A stretch of DNA of 54,441 bases from positions 1 to 54,441 of the forward strand of contig NZ_JAHHZN010000026.1 of assembly GCF_018760735.1 (NCBI RefSeq), given 5' to 3'. Of the stretch, positions 8,046 through 16,462 are shown piece after piece. The notes beneath the pieces were generated by a model. That model was not told where the DNA came from and did no database searches. It saw only the letters and a list, made by a program, of their open reading frames with translations. This stretch comes from Hymenobacter piscis (GTDB lineage Bacteria > Bacteroidota > Bacteroidia > Cytophagales > Hymenobacteraceae). The position numbers and the translations under genes are program-made. Numbering within the stretch: position 1 is the stretch's first letter; each line of letters opens with the position of its first letter.

Positions 8046-8091
8046 TAATCAGCGCGGTAGCGCGCCCGGTAGGGCTCCCTCTGGCTGATTA
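8046..8091. other. Candidate origin of transfer (oriT) stem-loop
   Basis: A perfect 8-bp inverted repeat, taatcagc 8046-8053 and gctgatta 8084-8091, encloses a GC-rich 30-base loop with a repeated cggtag. It is located upstream of the mobilization operon, where oriT commonly lies, and next to the AT-rich motif array. No nic site can be read with certainty, so this is a positional candidate only. Confidence 0.35.
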
Positions 8092-8753
8092 GAGCTATGG
8101 TTTCGTGAAGTCGGTCCTGGTAAGCACCCACCGTTAGTCGTAAGGTATGCTCCAGGTCGGTAACTATCACTATGCTAGCGCTACAGACGCGTACTTTTTT
8201 GCGCACGTTTTTTTTGCGCTACTGCTGCCACTTCGCAGCATCTGCCGAGTCCTTGCCGCCTGGAATTGCGGCGAGTTCCCTACGTGCCTTCCCTACGCTT
8301 TCTACTGCCCACCTCGCGGCTACTTCACTCCCCCCGGCCCACAATCTGCCGGCTCCTTTCCCTATGCCGGCCTCAGCAAACCCCAGCTGCATCCTACGAC
8401 CTTCAGCTACTCTTTAGCTGCTCCCGGCCGCGAATGAATCTGTAGTGGCTCTGTTGCTCACCTGAGCTGTTTCTATCACTCAGCTACTACTCCCTTCCCA
8501 AATGGCTTTCGTTCTCATCGAGCACTGAATTTCCAATTAGCCGTTCGATTTTTCGCCGCCACTTTCGCCGCCACTTTCGTCGTGGTTTGGTTTTCCAATT
8601 ACAGATTTGCGGTTGCTTTCTGCCTGGTGAATCAGATGGCAGTGGGGGAAAAAGAGTAGGCGTCCCTCTGCGGTTCTTCTGCCTGGCAGCTCTCGCATCC
8701 CCGCTCCACCAAATTACTTTCTGCTCAGTCCGACATTACCGGCTGAAAGAATA
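8092..8753. other. Non-coding stretch between mob operon and IS5 element
   Basis: No gene is supportable. The sequence holds two direct copies of ttttttgcgc (near 8186 and 8203), a tandem cgccgccacttt repeat near 8554-8580, and two tccaatta words near 8532 and 8593. The plus frame 8147-8437 translates to an unlikely protein rich in Pro, Ser and aromatic residues. It could be the rest of the transfer origin region. Confidence 0.4.
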
Positions 8754-9706
8754 GACGTGTTGCGATTGATGGATCAAGGGGTTAGGTGAAAATTCCAGAG
8801 GCCGGCGCACACTTCCAGCAGGTCGTCGTAGCGTTGGAAGTCATGCAGGCGGAGCCGATCGGAGAGGATGCGGTAGCGCTTGAGCCCGCCGATGCTGTGT
8901 TCGATGCGTACGCGCTTCTGGGCTTGGCGGCGGTTTTGTTGGCACTGTTTAGCCGTGAGCTCTGCGCCGCAGGGCTTCCTGTGGGGCAGCCGGACCCGGC
9001 GGGCGGCGTAGGTGTTGGCAAAGCCCAGGAACCCCAAGTCCAGGCGCACGGTGAAGGGCTTGAACCAGTTCTGCTGCGGCGGCAACACGGTTTTGAGCAG
9101 CGTGAAGTCGTGGGTGCGGCCTTCGTAACAGGGACTCACGTAGCCGATCCAGCGGTGCTGGTCGCTGATGAGCAAGGCTTTGACGGTGTGGGCTTTTTTT
9201 TACCGCTGTACTGGCCGCGCTGCTGCGTTTTGTCGCCCGGCCGCTGGGTGCGCTGTTCGGTGGCGTCGAGCAGCAGGGGGCCGCGCTTGGCGAAGTAGCG
9301 GTGAAACTCGGCCGCGGTCTGAAACGTGCGTTTGGGGGCGTAGCCGCCGGCGTGCAACGCCTCTTTCAGCACGGCGATGCCCACCTCTTGCTGGCGTTGG
9401 GCATTCGAGCCATCCAGGCCGCACACCAACCCAAGCACGTCGTAAGTCAAGCCCGATTTGAGGCTGAACAAGGTAAAAAACAGCAGCTCTGTTTCGTCGG
9501 CGAACGTCGCCCCGACTGGGTTGATAGTCAGGCGCTCGGCCATCGGCGCGCCGTACAGACGCCGGTAAGCCGCCGCAAACAGGGGAACCAACGCGTGGAA
9601 ACGCACCTCATCCAGGCCGGTGGCCGCCCGCCATTGCCGCACACTGCGCAGCTCGGTCACGGATAGTTTCATGCCCAAAAGTACCTGTACCCAATCGCAA
9701 CAACTC
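8754..9706. mobile_element. Intact IS5-family element (953 bp) with TA target duplication
   Basis: Terminal inverted repeats of about 15 bp: gacgtgttgcgattg at 8754-8768 and caatcgcaacaactc at 9692-9706 (13 of 15 matched). The element is flanked by TA on both sides (8752-8753 and 9707-9708). It has one two-frame transposase on the minus strand. Size, repeat length and TA duplication fit the IS5 family subgroups that use TA or short targets. It is inserted about 50 bp upstream of the 91-aa plasmid gene at 9756. Confidence 0.85.
8774..9672 (-). CDS. IS5-family transposase, two frames joined by -1 frameshift
   Basis: The first frame (ATG 9672, open to 9136) carries the helical N-terminal domain and the first DDE aspartate in LLLDATEQRTQRP. 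The second frame (ending 8774) carries the second Asp in EGRTHDFTLL and the Glu region RIEHSIGGLKRYRIL. They join at a run of eight A on the coding strand (9194-9201): slipping back by one base gives YSGKKKAHTVKALL, an uninterrupted family sequence. A programmed -1 frameshift is known in related IS5 elements; a sequencing or decay indel at the homopolymer is the alternative. Confidence 0.85.
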
Positions 9707-9755
9707 TAATTACTTTCGTCCTAACCTTTTTCTATTTCACCTCAACTAACCGACC

Positions 9756-10031
9756 ATGGACGCGACTACTTCCGGCTCCGAAACTACTCCGGCCCCGAAG
9801 AAAAGCTCCGCAAAAAAACCGGCCGACACTTCCTACACCCCGAGCAAAGATTTGGCTAAACTCCTGTCGCTGGCCTCCCACATGAGCGACACCTACGGCC
9901 CGGCTCTGACCCCGAATCAGATTATTGAACAAGCGGTGGTCAAGCATCTGCTCGACCTCAAAAAGAAGAACAAGCTCGTGCCCACCAGGCAGCTCGAAGA
10001 TTTGGATTCCATGCTCAGCGACCAGGCCTAA
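9756..10031 (+). CDS. Hypothetical plasmid protein, 91 aa
   Basis: A 91-residue protein with a disordered, Thr/Ser/Lys-rich N-terminus (ETTPAPKKSSAKKPA) and a helical core LAKLLSLASHMSDTYG, then TPNQIIEQAVVKHLLDL. The core has the length and helix pattern of a ribbon-helix-helix or similar small DNA-binding fold, but no family assignment is safe. ATG 9756 follows an AT-rich stretch left beside the IS5 insertion. A strong terminator follows its stop. Its place between Mob and Rep modules suggests a plasmid maintenance or control role (inference). Confidence 0.65.
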   Translation: MDATTSGSETTPAPKKSSAKKPADTSYTPSKDLAKLLSLASHMSDTYGPALTPNQIIEQAVVKHLLDLKKKNKLVPTRQLEDLDSMLSDQA

Positions 10032-10076
10032 CCGCTGCTCCTTTTGCCGGGTTCTTCCGCGGCCCCGCCCTCAACC

Positions 10077-10115
10077 AAAAGCCCACGCCTCCCTTAAAGA
10101 GGACGTGGGCTTTTT
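10077..10115. terminator. Bidirectional intrinsic terminator
   Basis: Stem aaagcccacg (10078-10087) pairs with cgtgggcttt (10104-10113); the inner bases cctc and gagg extend the hairpin. A run of A on one side and T on the other let it serve both the 91-aa gene (plus) and the convergent 154-aa gene (minus). Confidence 0.85.
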
Positions 10116-10160
10116 CTTACCGGTACTGTCTGGCGCTTCGGTTTTTTACGCTTCGGTTTT

Positions 10161-10625
10161 TTACGCGCCGGGCTCCATCACCACTTGCCGCTCGACCTTG
10201 ACCGGCTCCTTTTCCGCTGGGATTTTCTGCCCGGCTGCACTTTCTTTCTCGGCCGGCACCAAGTACACCTGGACGAAATAGTTTCTCAGCTGCTCATCGT
10301 AGTAATACAGATACAGCTCCCCGTGGCCGGTTGGATTGGCCTGGGTGATTTCGAAAACCTGTTGCAGAAAATCAGCCAGCACCTTTGGATGCCCCGCCAC
10401 CACGATGCTCACCATCTGACCGCTCTGCAGGTGGTCGAGTGCTCTTTGCCAGTGCTCGGTTTTCTGCACTTCATGGCTGGTAGTATCGACTCGCTCACAA
10501 AGCCAGCCCTGGGTATCGAGTGGCAGGGGTACTTGTTCGATTAAGGAAAACAGCGTCGCCTTTCTCCCAACTGTTTCCGCTTTTTCTAGCCCGCCTGCCA
10601 GCTGCCGTCCCCTCCCCTTCCTCAC
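10161..10625 (-). CDS. Hypothetical protein, 154 aa, possibly the frameshifted end of a longer gene
   Basis: From GTG 10625, a soluble protein with a strand-rich core (GQMVSIVVAGHPKVLADFL, then ELYLYYYDEQLRNYFVQVY) and a charged tail. No family recognised. In the next frame upstream, an open run from ATG 10743 (MECERQLRDTAKPGADAGVA) looks coding up to about 10600; shifting by one base near the A5 run at about 10588-10592 would join both into one protein of about 190 residues. The start is therefore unsure. A tandem 15-bp repeat (gcttcggttttttac at 10136-10150 and 10151-10165) overlaps its stop codon. Confidence 0.5.
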   Translation of the reverse strand: MRKGRGRQLAGGLEKAETVGRKATLFSLIEQVPLPLDTQGWLCERVDTTSHEVQKTEHWQRALDHLQSGQMVSIVVAGHPKVLADFLQQVFEITQANPTGHGELYLYYYDEQLRNYFVQVYLVPAEKESAAGQKIPAEKEPVKVERQVVMEPGA

Positions 10626-10846
10626 CCATCAGGCTGGTCCGCTGCTGCTCTTCCCGCCAAGATCTGCCGTCAAGTCGGTCACGCGCAACTCCTGCGTCCG
10701 CCCCGGGCTTAGCAGTATCCCTCAACTGCCGTTCGCATTCCATCGCCCAGTTGTCCGGCTCGCCTCGTGGGAGGCTCTAACGATTAGTCCGCTGCTTTTA
10801 TACTCGTCGTGAAGTAAAAAGCGAAAATGGGTAGTAGCTTGGCGCT

Positions 10847-11890
10847 ATGAACGTCACGTTGACCGAAGCCGAGCGCCAGCACTTACGGCAGCTGCAAAAG
10901 CAGCAGCGTGACGATGCGGGCTACGTGAAGGTGACGGTCATTTTACTGCTCGACAAGGGGCGTTCGGCCGGCAGCATCGCCGACGATCTGGGCCTGGATG
11001 ATGGCACGGTGTACCGCTATGAGTAGGCCTGGCAGCGGCTGGGCCTGGACAAGTACCTGCTCCACGAGGCAAGCACGTACTGGGGCCTGTTGCCCTCGGC
11101 CGGACTGGCCGCCCTGTGCCGACAAGTCGAAGTGTGCCTCTACTCCGATGTGCGGGCCGTGGGCACCTGGCTCCAGAGCCACTGGGGCGTGCGTTACTCG
11201 CGCTCGGGCCTGACGCAACTGCTGCACCGGCTGGGCTTCAGCTACAAGCTCACCACGCCCGTGCCCTGCGAGGCCGATCCGGTGCGGCAGGCCGCCTTCC
11301 TGGCCGAGCAACTGCGCCCGCTGCTGGAAGAGGCCGAAGCCGGCCAGGCCGTGGTCTACTTCGCCGATGCCGCCCATCCCACCCACAACACGCGCTCCAC
11401 CCGGGTCTGGACCCGCACCGGGCAGCCTCGGCCGCTGCCTACGGTCAGCGGGCGCGAGCGGGTGAACCTGAACGCGGACCTCAACGCGCACTGCCCCACG
11501 CAGGTGCACCTGCACGAAACCGACTGTGTGAATGTGCAGCGCACGAAGGTCTTGTACGAAAAGCTGTTGGCGGCTCACCCGTGCGACAAACCGATCTACG
11601 TCGTCTGTGACAACGCGCGCTACTACAAAAACAAGGCCCTAACGGCCTAGCTGGCCGGAACGCGGCTGGTGCAAGTGTTTCTGCCGCCCTACTCGCCCAA
11701 CCTGAACCTGATCGAGCGGCTGTGGAAGTTTCTGCGGCAAAAGCTTATCAATCCCTGTTTCTACCGCACCAAAGGAGCGTTTCGCCAGGTCGTGCTTGGC
11801 TTCTTTGACCGGCTCGACGAGGTTGGCCAGCAACTCGCGTCCTTATTCTCCCTCAACTTTCACCTCTTCCAGTCGCAGAACACTCTGTGA
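10847..11890 (+). pseudogene. IS630-family transposase with two in-frame TAG codons
   Basis: The frame runs 348 codons from ATG 10847 to TGA 11888-11890 and is otherwise intact, but codon 60 (11024-11026) and the codon at 11648-11650 are TAG. The N-terminal helix-turn-helix (SAGSIADDLGLDDGTVYRY), first Asp (VVYFADAAHP), second Asp (IYVVCDNARYY) and Glu (SPNLNLIERLWKFLR) of an IS630 DDE transposase are all present. TAG replaced probably Gln (CAG) in the first case and Trp or Glu in the second. I could not find the terminal repeats. Non-functional unless ambers are read through. Confidence 0.85.
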
Positions 11891-12275
11891 TGGGTTTAGC
11901 CTGGGGCTATGCCAACCCTGGCTTGCTCCAGGTGGTGGAGCAGCAAAAAGCAGAACCGCCTGCAAAGGATGATACCGCTCACAGCAGCGCCACCCGGTAG
12001 CTGATTGGGCGACTGGGACCGGGCCATTGCTATCGTACGCCCCGTTCTAAGCGCCGGCAGTACCTACCCGATGCCCCCTGTTACCGTCGGCCAGCCTCCC
12101 ACTGATGGTGGCCATATCAGCACTGTCGGCAACGGATTAGCCCCCCGCTTGCGGCAGCGTTGACCCATAGTCACGAGGCAGCGTGTAATTCCGTTGCTCG
12201 CCTGCTGCTGCTGGGCGAGCGGTAAAAGTGGCTGGCTTTTATCTGCCGAGGCGCCAGCATTTATGCCGGCAGTTT
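11891..12275. other. Spacer without a supportable gene
   Basis: Both strands hold only short frames. It probably includes the right end of the IS630-type element, but no inverted repeat matching the left side was found. A 70-codon minus frame (12064-12279) was rejected on composition. Confidence 0.4.
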
Positions 12276-12683
12276 TCAACCGGCCGGCCGCGTGGTATCG
12301 TCCCGGCCTGTGGAGCGGTTGCGACGTGGCCGGTCCGGGTGACGGGTCTGCAGCAGGCCCAGGTCATGGCGGATACTGACCTGATGAAAGAGGTCAGCTA
12401 GAAGTTGCTCGGGAGACATCTTCAGCAAATCGGCCAGTCCATAAACACTGGCCATCGACAGCCGCTCCGGCTGGGTAATGGCCCTACGGAGCGTTTTGGC
12501 GGCGATGCGCATGGCCCCGGTCATCTCCCGGACTGTTAGGCCACACGTGCCGTCAGCCCGGGAATGGGACGTAATCAGTTCTTCCAACAGACGGCCCGAC
12601 GGCGTGGGGCCGCGTTTAAGGACGGGCTTTCTAGGTGGTTGGGGGGCGTTAGCAGGATCTGGGGGCAGGGAGTCAGCACTCAT
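12276..12683 (-). CDS. HTH protein of unknown function, short paralog, 135 aa
   Basis: A 135-residue protein whose central part (residues about 28-103) is plainly homologous to the N-terminal domain of the 365-aa protein upstream. Both share PSGR, then RADGTCGLTVREMTGAM versus RPDGGRGLRVRELTAAM, TL...I.QPERLSMAS, and GLA.L...P.QL.AD. The pattern looks like a Cro/XRE-type helix-turn-helix: LTVREMTGAMRIAAKTLRRAI as helix 2 to helix 3 and SMASVYGLADLLKMSPEQLL as the last two helices. The tail is short and basic (HPDRPRRNRSTGR). It starts at ATG 12683, as MSADSLPP, aligned with MNSELPP of its paralog. Probably a DNA-binding regulator. Confidence 0.7.
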   Translation of the reverse strand: MSADSLPPDPANAPQPPRKPVLKRGPTPSGRLLEELITSHSRADGTCGLTVREMTGAMRIAAKTLRRAITQPERLSMASVYGLADLLKMSPEQLLADLFHQVSIRHDLGLLQTRHPDRPRRNRSTGRDDTTRPAG

Positions 12684-12813
12684 CTGTCTGGAGAGTCAGG
12701 TAATGGGGTAAATATCAGTCATTGTAGGTAAGCCGTTATCATAGCGTTCCTGTAAGCAAAGACCGGCGAGGCGAGTAAACGGAAGACAAGCCCAGTAGCC
12801 TCTGTCGCATTAT

Positions 12814-13911
12814 CTACGGGGACGAGCGGGGCGGAAAAGAGCGCTCACCCAGTCCCCCTGGGTAGGGCCGGTTGAGGCGATTCAGGCGAGCCATTATGCT
12901 GGCCGAGCCCGGGACCTGGTCGGTTGGCACAGACTTGTCGGGGAAGTAACGGCCATCGAACACGCGGGTCACTTGCTCAGCGACCCCGTTGCCGGCCACC
13001 AGCTTGAAGATGAGCGCACGTGTATAGATGCCGTAGGCCAGTGGATTTTGCTCCAGCTCCGCCAGCGCCAGTACGCCCATGTACCCCAAGTCAATATGCC
13101 TACGGGCCAGGTAAAGTGCCTCCGGGACGTATACCGGCTGCTCGGGTCGGGGCATCTCTGGCGTGCCGGCCAGATACTGGATCAGTTGTTCCTTCTCCGG
13201 TTGGCCGAGCGAGACGTCTTGGTGGTCTGGCTCCACCCAGAGCGTTGGCTGCAATGTCTCCAGCGCCTCGGCCCACCGTGGCCAAGGTATGCTGGGGAAG
13301 TAACTGGCAAACGCCTCGGTGACGCTGGCCAGCGCCAGCGAGCGTTGCTCGAAGGTGGCATCCGCATAGGCGAGCTGCTCATGCGTGGCGGCAGGCCTAT
13401 CCAACTCGTCCGGGTCTTGTGGGTGGGGTTCGCTCCCCAGAGCGAGCGAGGCAGTCTCCACGGCTTGATCCGTCTCTTTGACCAGGGTAGACTCCGGCCC
13501 TGCTGGTGGCGCCGGCTCCCTGTTAGCGGCCGTGTCAGAGGCCGCCGGGCGGATACGTCTTGCACGTGGCTGGGGCGTGTAAGCTATGGGGGTACCTTCC
13601 CGTTGCAGGCGGATTTGGTAAGCAACGTCAGCAACGAGCTGCCCGGGTGCGACGCCTATCAGCTTGGCCAAGCCAAAGAAGCTGGCCATCGACAAACGCT
13701 CTGGCTGGTCGATAATCATCTTAAGCGTTTCGGCAGCGATATGCATCGCCGCGGTGAGTTCGCGCACGCGCAGCCCCCGACCGCCATCAGGACGTTCGTA
13801 CTCCTCGATAAGTTGCCGAAGCGACCGGCCTGAGGGCTTGGGCAAACGGTGAAGCGGGATGTTTTTACCCAGGTTCTCACCAGTGCTTTCTGGAGGTAGT
13901 TCAGAATTCAT
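12814..13911 (-). CDS. HTH protein of unknown function, long paralog, 365 aa
   Basis: Residues about 25-105 form the same HTH-like domain as the neighbouring 135-aa protein (ELTAAMHIAAETLKMIIDQ, then SMASFFGLAKLIGVAPGQL). After a Pro/Ala/Glu-rich linker comes an unrecognised C-terminal domain of about 170 residues with EAFASYFPSIPWPRWAEAL, PEALYLARRHIDLGYMGVL and AYGIYTRALIFKLVAG. Start ATG 13911 was chosen because it aligns with the paralog's start; the frame is open to 14034. It is divergent from an XRE gene and next to the replication module, which suggests plasmid control, partition or a toxin-like partner; the sequence does not say which. Confidence 0.68.
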   Translation of the reverse strand: MNSELPPESTGENLGKNIPLHRLPKPSGRSLRQLIEEYERPDGGRGLRVRELTAAMHIAAETLKMIIDQPERLSMASFFGLAKLIGVAPGQLVADVAYQIRLQREGTPIAYTPQPRARRIRPAASDTAANREPAPPAGPESTLVKETDQAVETASLALGSEPHPQDPDELDRPAATHEQLAYADATFEQRSLALASVTEAFASYFPSIPWPRWAEALETLQPTLWVEPDHQDVSLGQPEKEQLIQYLAGTPEMPRPEQPVYVPEALYLARRHIDLGYMGVLALAELEQNPLAYGIYTRALIFKLVAGNGVAEQVTRVFDGRYFPDKSVPTDQVPGSASIMARLNRLNRPYPGGLGERSFPPRSSP

Positions 13912-13997
13912 ATGCTCAGGTGTGTTATCGTGGCTGGCAGCCCTGTGCCCGGGACAGTCTTTACTGTGAGTGGTGACTATCCTCTGGAATAAGTTAT

Positions 13998-14065
13998 GCG
14001 GCAAGTTAACCCTTTTGTTGCCTATTGACAACAAAAATCGGTATAAATTCCCAATAGCTTGCCGC
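13998..14065. promoter_or_regulatory. Nested inverted repeats in the divergent HTH/XRE promoter
   Basis: An inner dyad ttttgttg 14013-14020 and caacaaaa 14029-14036 (8-base spacer) lies inside an outer dyad gcggcaag 13998-14005 and cttgccgc 14058-14065. Both are perfect. The outer right arm ends 5 bp before the XRE start codon. The arrangement fits operator sites for the XRE protein and one of the paralogous HTH proteins. Confidence 0.6.
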
Positions 14066-14069
14066 TTGT

Positions 14070-14306
14070 ATGGACGGCGACCCGGTAAAATCCTTTGGAT
14101 TGGTTATTAAGCGGATACGCAAAGCTCAGGGACTTTCTCAGGAGTCATTAGCGACAGATGCAAATCTGGATCGAGCGTTCATCTCCCAAGTAGAAAATGG
14201 ACGTAAGCAGCCTTCATTGCTCACTATTTTCCGTTTGGCTGACGCCTTAAAATTGAGTGTATCTGACCTGCTCAAGCAAGTGGAAGCCGTTTTAGCAGGT
14301 AGCTGA
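14070..14306 (+). CDS. XRE-family HTH transcriptional regulator, 78 aa
   Basis: A single-domain Cro/C1-type repressor. The classical HTH_3 pattern is complete: IKRIRKAQGLSQESLA, NLDRAFISQVENGRKQPSL, and LTIFRLADALKLSVSDLL. Start ATG 14070. It faces away from the long HTH paralog, with nested palindromes between them, so it very likely controls that promoter and its own. It has no toxin gene beside it in the usual order. Confidence 0.88.
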   Translation: MDGDPVKSFGLVIKRIRKAQGLSQESLATDANLDRAFISQVENGRKQPSLLTIFRLADALKLSVSDLLKQVEAVLAGS

Positions 14307-14952
14307 AGGGCTGCTATAGCGGCTTGCCTTCCTAACCTTGCACCGCTTCCTCATAGATTAGAAGTCCCCACAGGTCGGAGATTTTCCCCACTCCACCCTA
14401 CTATTTTTCTGGTCGTGCGAAAATTGCATCTGAAGCCACTTCTGTCGCCGCAATTATTCCACTTCAGCCAAGTCAAATAGTGCGTTTTGGCCCTGGAAAT
14501 TGACAGCAACAGCTAGGCAATAAGTCAGATCTGAAAAAATAATAGGGTAGAGTAAGCCTATTGTTGATTGGTTAAACGAAGGGGCTTTAGTCCAAGCCTA
14601 TCGGGTTGCTTTCGAGCCATAAATGGCACCCTGAACGCCGGGCACGCTCCCGGCACCGGCGGACCCTGGTGCCGCCACATGGTCGGTTGCAGTAACCAAG
14701 TGCCGCGTGCCGGCGCCTGGTCGTGCTACGCAAACCCTGATGCTTGTGCTGCGGGGCTGCTTCCTATGCTGCCGATTGCGGCTGGCAGGTACTAGGCGCT
14801 GAGCAGCGACGCAGGACCGACGAAGCACTGGGCCGCAGAAGGCCTATTTCCGGCCCTTCCTGACCGGGTCTTCGCAGCACGTTCACAAAACCAGCCAGAG
14901 GCGCCCTCGCAACCAAGTTGACATCCACGCCCCGCGCCGCGACATCTGCTTA
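14307..14952. other. Spacer with a long-range inverted repeat
   Basis: No gene is supportable. accctactatttttc (14395-14409) and gaaaaaataatagggt (14533-14548) are near-perfect complements (one mismatch and one extra base) about 120 bp apart, enclosing an AT-rich insert; this could be a MITE-like element or a cruciform. The rest, 14600-14950, is GC-rich with no clear coding signal, although a 75-codon plus frame exists at 14568-14795. Confidence 0.4.
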
Positions 14953-16176
14953 TCAGCTCTGCGGTTTAACCAGCCACTTCCCGTGCCCGGCATCCTCCAC
15001 CAGGGCAAAGCCCTGGCTCAGATACACCTGCTGCAGGTGCTCGTCGAAGGAGCGGCCCTTGTGCAGCTTTCTGGCAACCATGGTCTGGTACATGGCTTCC
15101 ACTTCCTGCAGCCGGTACCGCACAACCGCGGGCGCGGGCGCTTTTACGGCGGCCGGGCGGGTAGCGGCGGCGCGGCGGGTCACTTCCTCAAACTCGCTCA
15201 GCAAGTGGCCCCTGGTGACGGCCGAGAAAATAGACCCGGCCAGACTCTTGACCTTGCCCAGGCGGTGTTTGTCGCGCTGGGTGCGCACCACGAACCGCAC
15301 GTACTCCGGCGTTACCTGCCCCTGGGCCACGAGCTCGGCAATGGTGGCCCGGCTGCTGGCTGCCAGCCCGGCCTGGAGCAGGGCCGCTTCCCAGTCGGCC
15401 GCTTCCGGGGAGGCTTCCGCCAGCACCGGATCGGACGGGGGCGCCACGGGCGGAAAGTTGAAGCGAATAACGGACACGGATTTGCCTTCCCGCACCAGCT
15501 CGTAGGTGAAAGGCAGGTCCGTCTCGCCCAGCTCCTGCCGGGCCCGGTCCAGCACCCGCAGCCGGAACAGGGGAAACTGCTTGTACTGCCCCTCCAGGTT
15601 GAGCAGGCGCTTGAGCTCCTCCACTTCCATGGCCCGGCTGCCGAAGGCGGCGTACTCCTTCAACAGCCAGTAGATGCGGTAGGAATGGGGGCTCTTGAGC
15701 TTGAGCAGCTGCACCACCTGCGCCTTGGTGAAGTTGCGCTGCAGCTGCAGCAGGTAGGGCATCACCTCATCGTTGAAGCGCACGTACAGCGCCCCTTCCT
15801 CGCCCCGGTACTTGGCGTAGGCCATGAGCGGAATCTTGTCGAAATCCGGGGCGGCCGACCGCCGGGGGCTTTTGCGCGTGGTGTCCGGCCGCTCAATGTG
15901 CAGGATACGGCTTACCAGCTGGTCGCACATGCCGGCCACCTGCTGGTAGTCCTTGCCGCTGGGCCGACGCCCGGACAAAGCCACGATTTCGGTGAGCGGA
16001 ATGCGCATCTCCCGGAACTCGCTGTCATTGCGCCCGATGCGGGAAAGCATGGCCATGAACAGACGCATTTCCACCGTCGATAAATCAAAGCGCGCGTTTA
16101 CCAGCGCGTTGTGCTGCACCACAATCCGGCTGACGGGCTCTTCCGGCGCGGGGGAATCAAATACGGTGACTTGCAT
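14953..16176 (-). CDS. Rep_3 family replication initiator protein
   Basis: A 407-residue initiator of the RepB/Rep_3 superfamily with two winged-helix domains, which binds iterons and opens the plasmid origin. Visible features: VVQHNALVNARFDLSTVEMRLF at the N-terminus (the classic LS..E.R.. start), RIPLTEIVALSG, the second wing region LLKLKSPHSYRIYWLLKEY and MEVEELKRLLNL, and the tail of WH2 with RVLDRARQELGETDLPFTYE. A further 150-residue C-terminus with a coiled segment is longer than in small plasmids. Start is ATG 16176. The iteron array begins 127 bp upstream, in the expected place. Confidence 0.9.
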   Translation of the reverse strand: MQVTVFDSPAPEEPVSRIVVQHNALVNARFDLSTVEMRLFMAMLSRIGRNDSEFREMRIPLTEIVALSGRRPSGKDYQQVAGMCDQLVSRILHIERPDTTRKSPRRSAAPDFDKIPLMAYAKYRGEEGALYVRFNDEVMPYLLQLQRNFTKAQVVQLLKLKSPHSYRIYWLLKEYAAFGSRAMEVEELKRLLNLEGQYKQFPLFRLRVLDRARQELGETDLPFTYELVREGKSVSVIRFNFPPVAPPSDPVLAEASPEAADWEAALLQAGLAASSRATIAELVAQGQVTPEYVRFVVRTQRDKHRLGKVKSLAGSIFSAVTRGHLLSEFEEVTRRAAATRPAAVKAPAPAVVRYRLQEVEAMYQTMVARKLHKGRSFDEHLQQVYLSQGFALVEDAGHGKWLVKPQS

Positions 16177-16302
16177 AGCGGATAGCGGCGGGGGGAAGAT
16201 TCGAAGCGGGGTAGAAAACCCTCTTTCTATTACAAGTTAGGAAGTTTGTAATAGATGAGCGAGACCATTTTCGCTTCTGCCAGCCCCGTCCAGCAGGGTC
16301 CG

Positions 16303-16462
16303 CGTGGTTTTGGTAATAGGTCGTCGTGCTTTTGTAATAGGTGCGCGTGGTTTTGGTAATAGATGCACCGGGTTTTCGCGTGGTTTCTGTAATAGATTCT
16401 TCGTGGTTCTTGTAATAGGTGTGCGTGGTTTTGGTAATAGCTATTCGTGGTTTCTGTAATAG
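16303..16462. repeat. Iteron array of the replication origin, seven direct copies
   Basis: Seven copies of CGTGGTTTTGGTAATAG or close variants begin at 16303, 16325, 16346, 16379, 16402, 16424 and 16446; the one at 16325 is a base shorter. Spacing is 21-23 bp (two DNA turns) except one 33-bp step. This is the classical binding array for a Rep_3 initiator. An AT-rich stretch follows at about 16465-16560 and would be the melting region. Confidence 0.92.

Noticed and set aside
8147..8437. 96-codon frame as a gene
   Set aside because: Composition is unnatural (aromatic and Pro rich), no start context, and it lies in probable oriT flank.
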